DNA from: Chloropicon primus
Taxonomy: Eukaryota > Chlorophyta > Chloropicophyceae > Chloropicales > Chloropicaceae
Reading direction: 5' to 3'
Assembly: GCA_023205875.1 (NCBI GenBank)
Contig: CP060755.1
Coordinates: 1,550,001 to 1,614,000 of the forward strand
DNA: 64,000 nt
This document shows, one piece after another, positions 47,657-58,123 of this stretch. Both the position numbers and the translations under genes were made by a program. The stretch's first letter is position 1; every line of letters begins with the position of its first letter. The notes under the pieces were generated by a model, which worked only from the letters and a program-made list of their open reading frames with translations, made no database searches and had not been told where the DNA came from.

Positions 47657-49714
47657 ATGAGCTCGCCGGGGGGAGCGACGAGGTCGGCCAGGTCGTCCAC
47701 GACGACGGACGAGGCGAGGCTGGAGCATATCGCGACCGAGTGCCTCGCGAAGGCCGTGCACGTCGTGCTCGCGGCAAGACTGAACAGGCGGGCGTCCTCG
47801 GGGGTCACCAGGGACAACCGGAACCGCTGGTTCAACCTGGAGACGGAGGAGGTGGACGTGGCGACCCCGCAGGTGGACCTGTGGAAGCGGGACACCTCGA
47901 TGACGCTGGTCGCTGAAATTTACGGGGAGAAGAAGAACGCCCGTGGGGACGACAAGGGGGGTTCTCCGGCCCAGGGGGGAGGGGAAAACGCCCACCTGCT
48001 GGAGGCGTGGACGTTTCAGGTCCGGAGGAAGGACTTCGGGGCGGACAACAACTCGAGCAGCGGGAGCGGGAGCAGCGGGAGCAGCAGCAGCCAGACCAGG
48101 CTGACGAGGGTGCAGAGGCTGGAGACCCCCGTCGTGTACAAGAGGGCGGTGATCTTCCTCCGGTCCCTGTTCTGCTTCGTGAGGCTCCTGCCCGCGTTCT
48201 CGGTGTACCAGGTGACGAAGCGCTCGCCCTCGTCCAAGCTGCTGATCACCAGCAAGATCAAGGTCGTCGAGGGGAAGCCTGCGTATGACCCGGAGGACTT
48301 CTCCCTGCACGAGTTCAAGCAGATTGACACGCCGGTTGGGGACATCTGCGCCCAGGTGCTGTACGTGAGCAACCCGGTGGAGGTCCTCTCGAGGGAGTAC
48401 GGGAACAGCGTGATGTACGTGACTCCGCCAAAGCCCGCGACGGCGGCGACGAGCAGCAGCAGCAGGGCGGGGGCGAACGTGGTGGTGACGGCGTCCGGGG
48501 AGAAGGTGGATGCCTCCTCGTTTTCGCCCGCGATATCCGGCTCCCAGGGCTTCGCGCCCCACTCGGCCCCCCAGGTCATGCGGAGGCAGAGCTGGAGCTA
48601 CTCTAGGAACCAGATGCAGCTGGAGGCCGCCAACTCGAGGAACAAGTTCTCGGACGTCATGGTGGTGGACCCGGTGCTGGAGGAGAGGAGGCCGACTCAG
48701 AACAGCAGCCTTCCGATGAGGATTCCGAACGCGACGGGCAGGCCGCCCTCCTCGAGGGGAAACAGCGTCGACAGCAGCGTCGGGGGAGGCAGCAGCATCA
48801 GGCGAAGCATCGTGAGGACGCCAGGGTCCAGCGGCTGCAGCTCGGGCAGCGGGAGCATCAAGCCCCTCACCGCGCCGTGCACCTCTTCCTCCTTCGGAGC
48901 AAGGGTCTACACGTCCCTGGCCGCGTCGCCGGAGGAGTACGTGGTCGGATTCTCGATGAGCCACGACAAGAGCAGCGCGAACTCCTCCGCCAACGAGAGG
49001 ATTCCCATGCAACTGCCCACCTCGGCCCTGAACCGGAGAAAGATGGAACAGTCCTCTTCCGCCGGTGCTGCTACTGGGCAGAGCATCGTGAAGGCGACGA
49101 CGCCTGGGGTACAAGTCGTGTGCAGCGGCCCGGGGGGGTCGAGCGTGAAGTCGGTAGACAGCAGCGAGATGGGCAGCTACAGGGTTCCCCTGTCTTGCAG
49201 TCCCCAGCTGCCATTTGCCATAACTCCAAAGTTCTCGGCTTCCGCTTCCTCGCTGTCGTACGACTTTCAGACCTCTCCCATGGATAGCGGCATCCCTTCG
49301 ATAAGGCTGGTGAGGCGCGGGACTTCTCCGCGAGACTCCTCGGAGCTGGCTTCAATGAACTGCTCTCCTGCCCTGGAGAACTTTCTGGACGGCGGCATGC
49401 CCTTCCCTCCGATGCTCCACGGATCTTACAACAAGCCAAGGATCGCGAACTCGAACAGCGGCACGTACGAGGAGGAGGATCAAGACGCGCTGCCTTTTGC
49501 GCTGGACAGCAGTCCGGGGGACAGCTCGGGGAGGGGGAGAGGGGAGGCGCAGGACGCGGCCATCGGGGCCTTTGTCAGAGCACTTCAGGAAGCTCCTCCT
49601 TTGAGAAACCAGGACGCGTCGTCGCTGTCGTACAGGACGCTCTCCTCCGCGATGTTGGAGCTGAGGCAGCTCCGGGAAACGTTGGACACGGCGAAAACAG
49701 CTTTGGTGAAGTAG
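47657..49714 (+). CDS. ATG13: Autophagy protein ATG13
   Basis: Single exon, 685 aa from the ATG at 47657. Residues about 20-260 form the ATG13 HORMA domain: IATECLAKAVHVVLAARL, NRWFNLETEEVD, LLEAWTFQVRRKD, VYKRAVIFLRSLFCFVRLLP and the AFSVYQVTKRS stretch. The rest is long, disordered and Ser-rich (many SSSS and SGSGS runs), as in plant and yeast ATG13, where it is phosphorylated by TOR and binds ATG1. ATG13 activates the ATG1 kinase complex that starts autophagosome formation. A Ser-rich insert (about residues 131-150) interrupts the HORMA domain. No intron was needed. Confidence 0.93.
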   Translation: MSSPGGATRSARSSTTTDEARLEHIATECLAKAVHVVLAARLNRRASSGVTRDNRNRWFNLETEEVDVATPQVDLWKRDTSMTLVAEIYGEKKNARGDDKGGSPAQGGGENAHLLEAWTFQVRRKDFGADNNSSSGSGSSGSSSSQTRLTRVQRLETPVVYKRAVIFLRSLFCFVRLLPAFSVYQVTKRSPSSKLLITSKIKVVEGKPAYDPEDFSLHEFKQIDTPVGDICAQVLYVSNPVEVLSREYGNSVMYVTPPKPATAATSSSSRAGANVVVTASGEKVDASSFSPAISGSQGFAPHSAPQVMRRQSWSYSRNQMQLEAANSRNKFSDVMVVDPVLEERRPTQNSSLPMRIPNATGRPPSSRGNSVDSSVGGGSSIRRSIVRTPGSSGCSSGSGSIKPLTAPCTSSSFGARVYTSLAASPEEYVVGFSMSHDKSSANSSANERIPMQLPTSALNRRKMEQSSSAGAATGQSIVKATTPGVQVVCSGPGGSSVKSVDSSEMGSYRVPLSCSPQLPFAITPKFSASASSLSYDFQTSPMDSGIPSIRLVRRGTSPRDSSELASMNCSPALENFLDGGMPFPPMLHGSYNKPRIANSNSGTYEEEDQDALPFALDSSPGDSSGRGRGEAQDAAIGAFVRALQEAPPLRNQDASSLSYRTLSSAMLELRQLRETLDTAKTALVK

Positions 49715-49860
49715 AGGGGGAGGAGGTGGTAGAGGGATTCATAAATTTGTAAAATGTAAAAAAAAAAGTCTCAAACGTTGATTGTAGCCCCTCGTGTCTT
49801 CTTGCCGTCATCGTTATACTACAAAGGTCGCTAAAAATTACAACGAGCAAGATCTTGCTC

Positions 49861-52365
49861 TTACTCGTCCCCTTCCCCGAGCTTGCGCTTCTTCCACTTG
49901 TATGCAGCTTGCAGGAGCTTGAGGTTTGGTGCAGCACCAGCCTCGTCAGGAAACAGGTAGTCGTAGTACTCCTCCATGCCAACTTCCTCCCCGTTGTTGT
50001 CCATGACAGGGCGCCTCCTCTTTACCTGGCGAGGCATCTTTTCTTCCACCTCCTTGAGGGATTCCGGGCTTCCGGACTCGGTCTCGAAAGCCTTCCAGGC
50101 TTCCAGGAGCATGACGCATTCGTCCTTCATGTCCAGAGCCGGGTCCCGGAAATAACGGTACGCGCGCTTGTAAATCTCTCTCGCGTTCTGCTGCATCTCG
50201 TACGTGGGAGTTTCCTCTTCCCCTTCGGGTGCGGTGGGCCCCTCGCCCTCAACTTCTTCACCCTCCAGGGCCAGCTTGTGCAAGGGCACTGATTCGAACC
50301 TCGCAAAGCTTATCCAGACCTTGACGTGCTTGGTGCGCTCCATTAACCTCTCGTACAGTTCTCTTGCCCTGACGCGCTCCCCCTCGCTGATCTCAAAGTC
50401 GATGTACATCTTCCACAAGTTCTCTGGCTTGTCCAGCATGGTCTGCTGCACTGCCAGCTCGAAAATTGCCCTCGTTCGCTCAACCTCACCCAAGTTCTTC
50501 TCAAGCTCCGTGAATTTGCACCAGGCATCACAGCTGGACGGGCAGACCTCCAGGTACTTGCCGTACAAGAGACGGCACCGGTCGACGTTGCCCAGCTGCA
50601 TCTCCATCTCGATGTAGCTGTCAAAGATCTTCTTCTTGGGTGCCATTCCGATGGCCATGCCGTAGATCTTTCGGGCCCCCTTCAAATTCTTGTGCCTGAT
50701 CTCAAACTGTGCGGCGAGGATCCACACTTTCGAGAAGGAGAATGTCTTGTGCGGGATAAACTTCAAGCACTGCCTATACACTTCCCGGGTCCTTGTTGTG
50801 TCCTCAGCTTCCAGCTCCTCGTAAAGGGCGTAGTTTATCCACAGGTAGATGTACCTCCTCCAGAACTTCTTCTCCTGAGCAGGGGGCACGTTCGCGATGG
50901 CTCTCTCGTAAAGTTCGCGCACGCTGGAGTGCGTCCCCGAGCTCTCCTCCAGCCTCAAGTAATCGAACCAAGTGTCGTAGTTGGTAGGATTGACTTTGAT
51001 GTCCTCCTCGTACTGGAATCTCTTCTTCCTCGTGATGACATCCTCAATCTCCTCCTTGGTGCCGAACTTCTTCTCGAATTGAACGTACTCCTTGTACAGC
51101 TCCTCCGCCTCCTTCTTTGCAATGTTGTCCAGAGCGTACTTGTAGATTGCCCTTGCCCTGTCCATCTCCTTGCAGAACTCTTCGAACTTGGCGAACTTTT
51201 GAAACAGCTCTGTTGTGTTTGCATCCAATCCGAGCTCCCTCACTGCAGCCTCGTAGACAGCCCTGGCCTTTTCCCTCTCCCCGAGCTTGCCCTCGAACTT
51301 CGCGTAGTTCACCCACGCTTTGACTGTTGGGTGGCACCTGACATACCTCTCGTAGATCTGTCTGGCCCTGTCCACTTCGTTGTACCTCAGCTCCATCCTG
51401 ATGTAGGATCTCCAGCCCTGGTGATCCGGCTCCCACTTCATCCACCTCTCGAAAACTTGTCGCGCCCCAGCAACGTTCCCCATCATCTCCTCCATGTGAA
51501 CATACTTGTACCTGAGAAGAAGAGAGAGAAGAGTAAGAGATGTCCAGAGGTCAAAATTACTGTTGCTCCACGTTCCTTGTCCGCACAGTCAGTACAAGAC
51601 CAAAGTTTTCTTGTCGCACCCGTCCCTTATTGAAGGATAAACAGAGAACTCATCCTTCCTTACACTTAGGGTGCTTTTGCTGGTCTTGTACGTTCACACC
51701 CGCACGTTGTTCCTGCAAAGAAGACGAGACTTACCATAGCTGATCAATCCTGGGCAGGAGAGTGCACGCTCTGTCCCACACGTTCCTAGCGTGGTTGATG
51801 TTCTTGTGCCGCATCTCCATCTCCGCGTACTTGAGCCACAAGGTGGGGTTGCGGTAATTCGCTTCGACGGCCCTCTCGTAGACGGACCTTGCCCGCGCCA
51901 AGTCATTCTGCGACTCCTCCCACTTTGCGTACTTCCACCAGGCGCTGATGTTCCACCCGCCGACCTTCCGCACGAGGCCCTCGAAGTCTTTCCGCTTCCC
52001 GAGACGGTACTCGTCGAGCTCCTCCTGGTCCACGATCTTCTGACGGGGCGCCTTGAAGTCATCCTCTTGCCGATCCTTCGCCTCGCGAATAAGCTGCTCC
52101 GCTGTGATCTAAGGGCAGACGAGGACGAAAAGAAATGCGAAACGTCAGAACCCCGGCTCTTTGCGCGCCACGCTACTGCCTGCCTCCAGCAGACGCCCCG
52201 TTGTCTCTCCAACGCTACGCTCTCTCCAAAACTCGTCTTCTTCTTCCTCGGTCCGTTCTCGCCTCGGCTTCGTGGACTCACCTGTCTGTCTGCGGCCTGC
52301 TTACTCTTGACTCGCGTGGCTCTCGGCAGCTTGACCTGGAGGTCTCGCCCTCCGAGGTCCGCCAT
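49861..52365 (-). CDS. CLF1: Crooked-neck-like splicing factor CLF1 (HAT repeats)
   Basis: Three exons on the minus strand, 52282-52365, 51735-52108 and 49861-51511, give 702 aa. Exon 1 encodes [20 protein letters not shown], exon 2 the start of the HAT repeats ([40 protein letters not shown]), and the junction to exon 3 restores the conserved [20 protein letters not shown]. About 15 half-a-TPR repeats fill the protein to residue ~640, and the tail is basic ([12 protein letters not shown]). CLF1/CRNKL1/SYF3 is a scaffold of the Prp19-associated complex and is needed for spliceosome activation. Both introns lie in the first fifth of the gene. Confidence 0.95.
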
Positions 52366-52522
52366 GTTGCCCCCTCCTTCCTCAAGTCAAGGTGGGGTCA
52401 GCCGCCTCTCGCCTCTCCCTCTCGGGCCTCGGAAATTGGAAAAAATCAGGAGAGGAGGGCAACGATTGCGATTGAGACAATGACATGACAATGATCACGA
52501 GTTTACATGGTTAGGGAAGGGA

Positions 52523-55324
52523 TTACAGTGCGTACATGAGCTCAAGATAGACGATCCCGAAGGCCACGGAGAGGCACATGATGGGAAAGCCAACCCTGAA
52601 AAAGTCTTTGAAAGCGATGTGGTGTCCCTCCCTATCAGCAACGCCCGCGACGACTATGTTTGCGCTGGCACCGATGAGGGAGCCATTGCCCCCGAGGCAG
52701 GCCCCGAGGCAGAGGGACCACGCCAGGGGCTCGAGGTTCAGGCCGAGGTCGGAGTTCGAGAGCTGCAGGATCACTGGAACCATCGTTGCGGTGTACGGTA
52801 TGTTGTCCAGGAAGGCCGAGACCAAGGCGCTGACCGAAGTGAGCAAGAAGATTGCGAACGCGGTCCTAGACTCCTCAGGCACGGCGCCTATGATCGTTGT
52901 CAGAATGTTTCCTATCTCTCTGATCAGGCCCACTTCGCCCATTGCCTCGATCATGGCGAACAGGGCCGCGAAGAAGAGGAGCGTCTCCCATTCCACCATC
53001 TCCAAGTCCGCGTGGATGTGGTGCGGGGAGGAGAAGATCATCAGGATGACTGCACCAAACAAAGCGATCCAGGCCGGCTCCACGTGGTGGACGGGGTGGA
53101 GAAGGAACCCGAAGATCACGGTGCCCAGGACGATCAAGCTCTCCGTCAAGAGATGCTTGTTCGTGATCTTGTACCGCTTCTTCAATCTCATCGCGTTGGA
53201 GTACGTCTCCTTGTCTATCATTCCGGTCAGCTTCTCCCTGTAAATGCAGCGCAGGAGGAACATGCAAGGGATCGACATGATGCAAATGATTGGCATGAGC
53301 ACGTAGATGAAGTCCATGAACATGATGTAGTCCGACAGGGCATTTCCCACGATGATGTTCGGAGGGTCTCCGATCATAGTCGCCGCCCCACCAATGTTGC
53401 TGAAGATCGTCAAGCTAATCAGCAGGGGCACGGGGTCCATCTTGAGAACCTTGGCGAGCGTGATGGTGACGGGGGCTAAGAGGAGCACCGTGGTCACATT
53501 GTCCAGGAACGCGGAGAGAAACGCGGTCAAGGTGCAAAGTATCATGGTCATGTGCCACTTGTTACCCTTTGAGTAACCGATCACTTTGACGGTCATCACC
53601 TCGAACAGCCCGGTGCGGGAGAGTTTGCCCACGATAATCATCATTCCGAAAAGGAGGCCAAGGGCGCCCTCATCCATCCACTCGATGACCTTCTGAAGGT
53701 CAGGGGCCTCGTCCAAGGCCAGCAGGAGAGTCAACATGATGAACGACCCCAGCATCGCGACGAGGGTACGGTGTATCAGCTCGAACGCAATCAAAAGCAG
53801 AGCCGCAACGAGGACGAACAGAGCGATCCATATCTTGGCCTGGCCCAGGACGCCGTATTGCCGGACTTCGGCGTTGAAGGCGACCATGAGTCCCTTGGGC
53901 GGATTCCCCCCCAGGCTGTACGTCAGTTGCAACCCCTCGTAGCTCCCGTCACCCCAGCGCCTGTGGAGCCCCGTGTACACGAGGAAGCACTTCTTCACCT
54001 CGTGGGCAATCGAGCACTGCCTGGTGGACGCCACGTCCACCCAGCCCCCGTTCTCTTCCTTCATCTCCACGGAGACGAGGATGTGAGGCGGGACCGTCTC
54101 ATTCAAGGCGTAGCCGTAAATGTCCTCATAAGGCGGTATGGTCACCTCGATCTCCACGCGCCTGATGGGGTTCGTGTGTAGGGAGTACGCTGTGGCGACG
54201 TCAGTCGACACCGTCACCACCTCCCCCAGCTCGGACTCGTGCGGGAGGTAATCCTTGCTCAAGCCCAGAATCACCAGGAACACGAAGCAGATGGATACCA
54301 AGGACGTGTAAATCGCGTAGTTGCGCCTCTTGTTGGGCGGCTTGATGTTCCAATACTTTTGGATGAGGTCCTTCTTCTTCCTCATCGCCAGAAGCCTGTT
54401 CATGAGCAAGTGATCCCTCTCCCTGTACTCCTGGTTCTGCTCAAGCTTCTTCATCAAGTGGTTCGTCTTCAGGATGCTCTCCCTCAGGTGCCTGCCGTTC
54501 TGGGGCATCTTGCTCTCCACGGCGTCGCACAGGAGGTGCATGTGCTTCATCTCCTTGTGAATTTTCCCCATCAAGGGACTCTTGAATCGCTTCCACTCGA
54601 TCGGTTTGTGGGGCTCCGACTTGTGGGCGGCCTTGTCCTCGTGCCGGTGTGCCTCGCCACAGGGCGGCACCCCCGCCTCCCCCTCCCCTACGGAAACGAG
54701 GGACTCCACGCTCTCGTTTCGAGGAATCCTCACCGAGCTCATGCTGTCGCTGTCCATGTCCTCCACCGAGACGGCTCCGTGGGTCGGGTGCGAGATGGCG
54801 TAACGAAGCTCCGCGGCCATGGTCTCCCCCCTCGCTCCGGATATCGTAGTGTTCGCGACCGGGTGGTCGTCGTCGTCCTCCTCCGCGCCCTCGATGGTCA
54901 GGTTCGGCTTCCGCATCGCCGTGTTCCCCGTGAGGGCCCTCCTCAGCTCCTTGGCAATCTGCTTCCCGTCCATGCCCGATATCGTCATTGCGCTCCTCTG
55001 CTCGTCTTCCGCGAGCGAGGTCGACCCCGTGAGCTGCGTCTGAAGCCGCGGGCTGTCCCTCATGTTGCTCAGCAGATCCCCGAGGTCCTTCCCGTCCTTC
55101 TTCCTCACGTCGTCCAAGGTCACCGCCGTCATGCTCATGGACGACGAGGCATCTGCAAGAGTCGACTGCAGCGTTGCCATATCGAGGGACGCGAGGTCTG
55201 GCACGGAAAGCGACCTTTTCTCTTGCTTGAGCCGATCCTGCGACGCCACCTGCTCGAGACTCACGTCCCGGACGCCGAGGCCGCCGAGGCCGCCGAGGCC
55301 CTCCTCCGTGTTATCTCCAGCCAT
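52523..55324 (-). CDS. OCA2/P-protein-like permease (ArsB/NhaD superfamily)
   Basis: Single exon, 933 aa. The C-terminal 550 residues have about 12 membrane spans of the ion transporter superfamily: LLFGMMIIVGKLSRTGLFEV, FLSAFLDNVTTVLLLAPVTI, GGAATMIGDPPNIIVG (family signature), FFAALFAMIEAMGEVGLI and, in the second half, FLDNIPYTATMVPVI with GGNGSLIGASANIVVAG. The two DN(V/I) and two substrate-loop motifs show the internal inverted repeat. Animal OCA2 works on melanosomes as an anion pathway; a vesicle or tonoplast role here is inferred. The N-terminal ~330 residues are cytosolic and hold three degenerate copies of a ~20-residue motif (TISGxxGxxxAxELRxAI). It is divergent from WNK. Confidence 0.88.
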   Translation of the reverse strand: MAGDNTEEGLGGLGGLGVRDVSLEQVASQDRLKQEKRSLSVPDLASLDMATLQSTLADASSSMSMTAVTLDDVRKKDGKDLGDLLSNMRDSPRLQTQLTGSTSLAEDEQRSAMTISGMDGKQIAKELRRALTGNTAMRKPNLTIEGAEEDDDDHPVANTTISGARGETMAAELRYAISHPTHGAVSVEDMDSDSMSSVRIPRNESVESLVSVGEGEAGVPPCGEAHRHEDKAAHKSEPHKPIEWKRFKSPLMGKIHKEMKHMHLLCDAVESKMPQNGRHLRESILKTNHLMKKLEQNQEYRERDHLLMNRLLAMRKKKDLIQKYWNIKPPNKRRNYAIYTSLVSICFVFLVILGLSKDYLPHESELGEVVTVSTDVATAYSLHTNPIRRVEIEVTIPPYEDIYGYALNETVPPHILVSVEMKEENGGWVDVASTRQCSIAHEVKKCFLVYTGLHRRWGDGSYEGLQLTYSLGGNPPKGLMVAFNAEVRQYGVLGQAKIWIALFVLVAALLLIAFELIHRTLVAMLGSFIMLTLLLALDEAPDLQKVIEWMDEGALGLLFGMMIIVGKLSRTGLFEVMTVKVIGYSKGNKWHMTMILCTLTAFLSAFLDNVTTVLLLAPVTITLAKVLKMDPVPLLISLTIFSNIGGAATMIGDPPNIIVGNALSDYIMFMDFIYVLMPIICIMSIPCMFLLRCIYREKLTGMIDKETYSNAMRLKKRYKITNKHLLTESLIVLGTVIFGFLLHPVHHVEPAWIALFGAVILMIFSSPHHIHADLEMVEWETLLFFAALFAMIEAMGEVGLIREIGNILTTIIGAVPEESRTAFAIFLLTSVSALVSAFLDNIPYTATMVPVILQLSNSDLGLNLEPLAWSLCLGACLGGNGSLIGASANIVVAGVADREGHHIAFKDFFRVGFPIMCLSVAFGIVYLELMYAL

Positions 55325-56107
55325 CCCCCGCCACCTAAACCGGCGTCATCACCTTGGTCCAGGCACGCTCGCTTTTCGCGTTCGTGCGTGTGCTCGTGCG
55401 TGTTGGTGTGCTCTTGTCACTGCTGCTGCTGCTGCTGCTGCTGTTGCTCCTCTCTCTCTATCGTTCCCGCGCCCCTGCACTTTCCCACCTCCGGTGAATC
55501 GAATTGGGAGAGTGGCCAAGGTTCTCAAACTTGTATGAACGAAAAAAACAAAAAAAGATTGCATCTTGGAGAAAGGTTTAGAAACATGAGCACGAGCACG
55601 AGCACGAGGACTTCTCTTCTCTTCTCTTCTCCCTTCCTCCCACTTCGATCTCGCCGAGAACCCGAGGAGGAGGAGACAGACTCCCCAAACCACCCCCCCC
55701 CCCAAAAAAACAGCAGACTAGCCATGGGATCAGAGCACTCGGCATTTTTGCCCCAAGGTTGGGTTTGGGTTTTTTGTAACGTAGCGGAGAACGGCAAGAG
55801 AAACGCGCCCTACGAGGACGAGGACGAGGACGAGGACTGTCGACGAGAGGACGAGGAGAGCGACGACGAGGACGCCGCCGCGCGGCGCGTGTGAGCTTGA
55901 AGGGCTGCTTTCCCTCTTTTTTTTTTTTTCTTGGCGCTTCGCGAGGACGGTTGCGCGCTGTCTCTGCCCGTCCGTCGTCGAAACGGCTCTTGCAGAGGGG
56001 GGCGAGGGGAGAGGGGGGGGACCACGGGAGTGATCGTAGGGGACCCCCAGGATGGGAGAGCCGCCCACGTGAGGCCTTCGACGCAGAGACACACACGTGA
56101 AGGAAGC
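55325..56107. other. Long divergent promoter, OCA2-like / WNK-BTB, with several microsatellites
   Basis: 783 bp, the longest gap in the window. It holds a (CTG)8 run (55421-55445), a GAGCAC repeat (55588-55608), TTCTC repeats (55610-55631) and GAGGAC repeats (55817-55836). A 56-codon plus-strand ORF (55724-55894) ends in acidic repeats and looks like chance or an upstream ORF. No other gene seen. Confidence 0.45.
55421..55445. repeat. (CTG)8 microsatellite
   Basis: Eight CTG units on the plus strand, about 100 bp upstream of the OCA2-like start codon. Confidence 0.9.
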
Positions 56108-58057
56108 ATGGAAGCGAAGAGGAGCGACGGCGGGGCGCACGACCCGGCGAACGGCGCGTCGTCGTCGCCTAGGTTGAGCACGGACGGGGAGGTGAGGGGC
56201 CCTGGCGACGACAAGGACCTGGTCATGTGCACGGATCCCTCGGGCCGGTACCTCAAGTACAACGAACTCCTCGGCGAGGGCGCGTTCAAGAAGGTCTACA
56301 AGGCGCTCGACGAGCAGGAGGGCCGGGAGGTCGCCTGGAACGAGATTCAGGTGCAGGGCAGGGTTTTCTCCGCGGAGGAGAGGGCCAGGCTGCAGGCCGA
56401 GATCGAGATAGGGACGGAGCTGGAGCACCCTCACATCATCACCTTCTACGAGTCGTGGGTGGACGAGGAGACTCAGAACTTGGTCTTCATCACGGAGCTG
56501 TTCACCTCCGGCACGCTGCGGCAGTACCGGCGGAAGTACACCAAGCTCGACGTCAAGGCCATCAAGCGGTGGTCCATTCAGATTCTGGAGGGCCTGGCGT
56601 ACCTCCACGAGGAGCACGACCCCCCCATCATCCACCGGGACTTGAAGTGCGACAACATCTTCATCAACGGGCACAACGGGGAGGTGAAGATCGGGGACCT
56701 CGGCCTGGCCACGCTGCTGAGGCAGGCCAAGCCCGGCATGTCGGTCCTGGGTACCCCGGAGTTCATGGCCCCGGAGATGTACGAGGAGCAGTACGACGAG
56801 CTCGTCGACATCTACGCCTTTGGCATGTGTCTGCTCGAGCTGGTGACGTGCCAGTTCCCGTACAAGGAGTGCGAGAACGCGGCGCAAATCTACAGGAAAG
56901 TTAGCAAAGGGATCGGGCCCCAGGGGCTGGACCAGGTCCAGGAACAGAATCCGAGCATGTATGACTTCATCCAAAAGTGCCTCGCGAAGAGGGAGAGCCG
57001 CCCCTCCGCGAGGCAGCTCCTGGAAGACCCGTTCCTGAGGTGCCCCCTCGAGAGCGTCCCGCACTCGAGGAGGGACACCAAGGAGAGCTTGTACTCGGAG
57101 TACACCAGTCCGCAGTCCACGGATGACCTGTCAGTCGCCGTGGATCCGGTGAGACACATGCAGAACTTCTTGGAATCCCAGACATCCCTCGATCGAGTGA
57201 GCCAGGGGGCCACCACGCCAGAGAGGGTAGTAAGCCACGGCTTGCACGATTCCGCTATGGTTTACCAATCCAAAATAGTGAAAACCGTGAGCGAGAAGCA
57301 GTTTGGCTCCGAGTTCACCGTGTCAGGACAAGAGAACTCGGACGGGACGATCGAGATCAAGGTTCGCATGCCAGTGAGGACGGACCCGGAGAAGAAGGCC
57401 AGGAACATCTCCTTCCAGTACGACCCGGAGAGGGACACGGCGAAGAAGGTCGCCGAGGAGATGGCGGAAGAATTCAGCCTGGGCAGGATGGACGAGAGAA
57501 TTTGCGCCGCTGCCATCCAGGAGGCGATACACAAGGCTCAGGGCAACGCAAACGGATCGAACGCGATGCGAGAAAACGGGTTGGAGCCCTCTTTCCTCGA
57601 GGAGGAGGTGCCGCCATCACCGGGGCGGGAGAGTCCGCTGAAGAGAGGACTTCAGTGGGAGTCTCTCGTCTACCCCAGGGCAGCGATGGAGAATCCGATG
57701 ATGGACCACTTCAAGGCTCTGCTACAGAATGGCGAAGACAGCGACGTGCTGATCAAGTCCCAGGGCACCGACTTCAAGGCCCACAAGGTCATACTCTCGG
57801 CTCGCTCGACTGTCCTGAAGGCCATGTTGAAGGAGCCGGAGTTCAAAAGCTCGGGGGTGCTGGAGCTGGACATCCCGCCGGAGGTGATGCGAGTCGTGCT
57901 CTTCTACATTTACACGGGCTCCCTCCCCCTCTCGGCCTCGGCGGAGATTCACACGGAGATTGACGCGATGATAAAAGCTGCAGATCTCCTTGCTATGACT
58001 CGGTTCAAGCACTACCTGAAGAAGTTCGTTAACGAGAGCAAGTCCTCGACCTCTTAG
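56108..58057 (+). CDS. WNK-type kinase fused to a C-terminal BTB/POZ domain
   Basis: Single exon, 649 aa. The kinase domain spans about 48-310. It has the WNK hallmark: subdomain II lacks the usual Lys (VAWNEIQ, Asn at about 78) and the catalytic Lys lies in the glycine loop (GEGAFKKVYKA). IIHRDLKCDNIFI, IGDLGLATLL and the TPEFMAPEMYEE activation segment follow, so it should be active. Residues about 405-480 are an OSR1_C-like regulatory domain (NISFQYDPERDTAKKVAEEM). Residues about 535-645 are a BTB/POZ domain (DSDVLIKSQGTDFKAHKVIL, then VLFYIYTGSLPLS). Plant and animal WNKs have no BTB. WNKs sense osmotic or chloride state; BTB suggests dimerisation or CUL3 ligase recruitment. Confidence 0.93.
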   Translation: MEAKRSDGGAHDPANGASSSPRLSTDGEVRGPGDDKDLVMCTDPSGRYLKYNELLGEGAFKKVYKALDEQEGREVAWNEIQVQGRVFSAEERARLQAEIEIGTELEHPHIITFYESWVDEETQNLVFITELFTSGTLRQYRRKYTKLDVKAIKRWSIQILEGLAYLHEEHDPPIIHRDLKCDNIFINGHNGEVKIGDLGLATLLRQAKPGMSVLGTPEFMAPEMYEEQYDELVDIYAFGMCLLELVTCQFPYKECENAAQIYRKVSKGIGPQGLDQVQEQNPSMYDFIQKCLAKRESRPSARQLLEDPFLRCPLESVPHSRRDTKESLYSEYTSPQSTDDLSVAVDPVRHMQNFLESQTSLDRVSQGATTPERVVSHGLHDSAMVYQSKIVKTVSEKQFGSEFTVSGQENSDGTIEIKVRMPVRTDPEKKARNISFQYDPERDTAKKVAEEMAEEFSLGRMDERICAAAIQEAIHKAQGNANGSNAMRENGLEPSFLEEEVPPSPGRESPLKRGLQWESLVYPRAAMENPMMDHFKALLQNGEDSDVLIKSQGTDFKAHKVILSARSTVLKAMLKEPEFKSSGVLELDIPPEVMRVVLFYIYTGSLPLSASAEIHTEIDAMIKAADLLAMTRFKHYLKKFVNESKSSTS

Positions 58058-58123
58058 TAGACAAAGTCCGACCGATTTTTTGTAAAACATTCTGCTTGCC
58101 TTCTTTACAGGATACTCAGTCTT

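Noticed and set aside
55724-55894. 56-codon plus-strand ORF in the OCA2/WNK promoter
   Set aside because: Its end is made of GAGGAC repeats and no domain is seen; could be an upstream ORF but is not supported as a gene.
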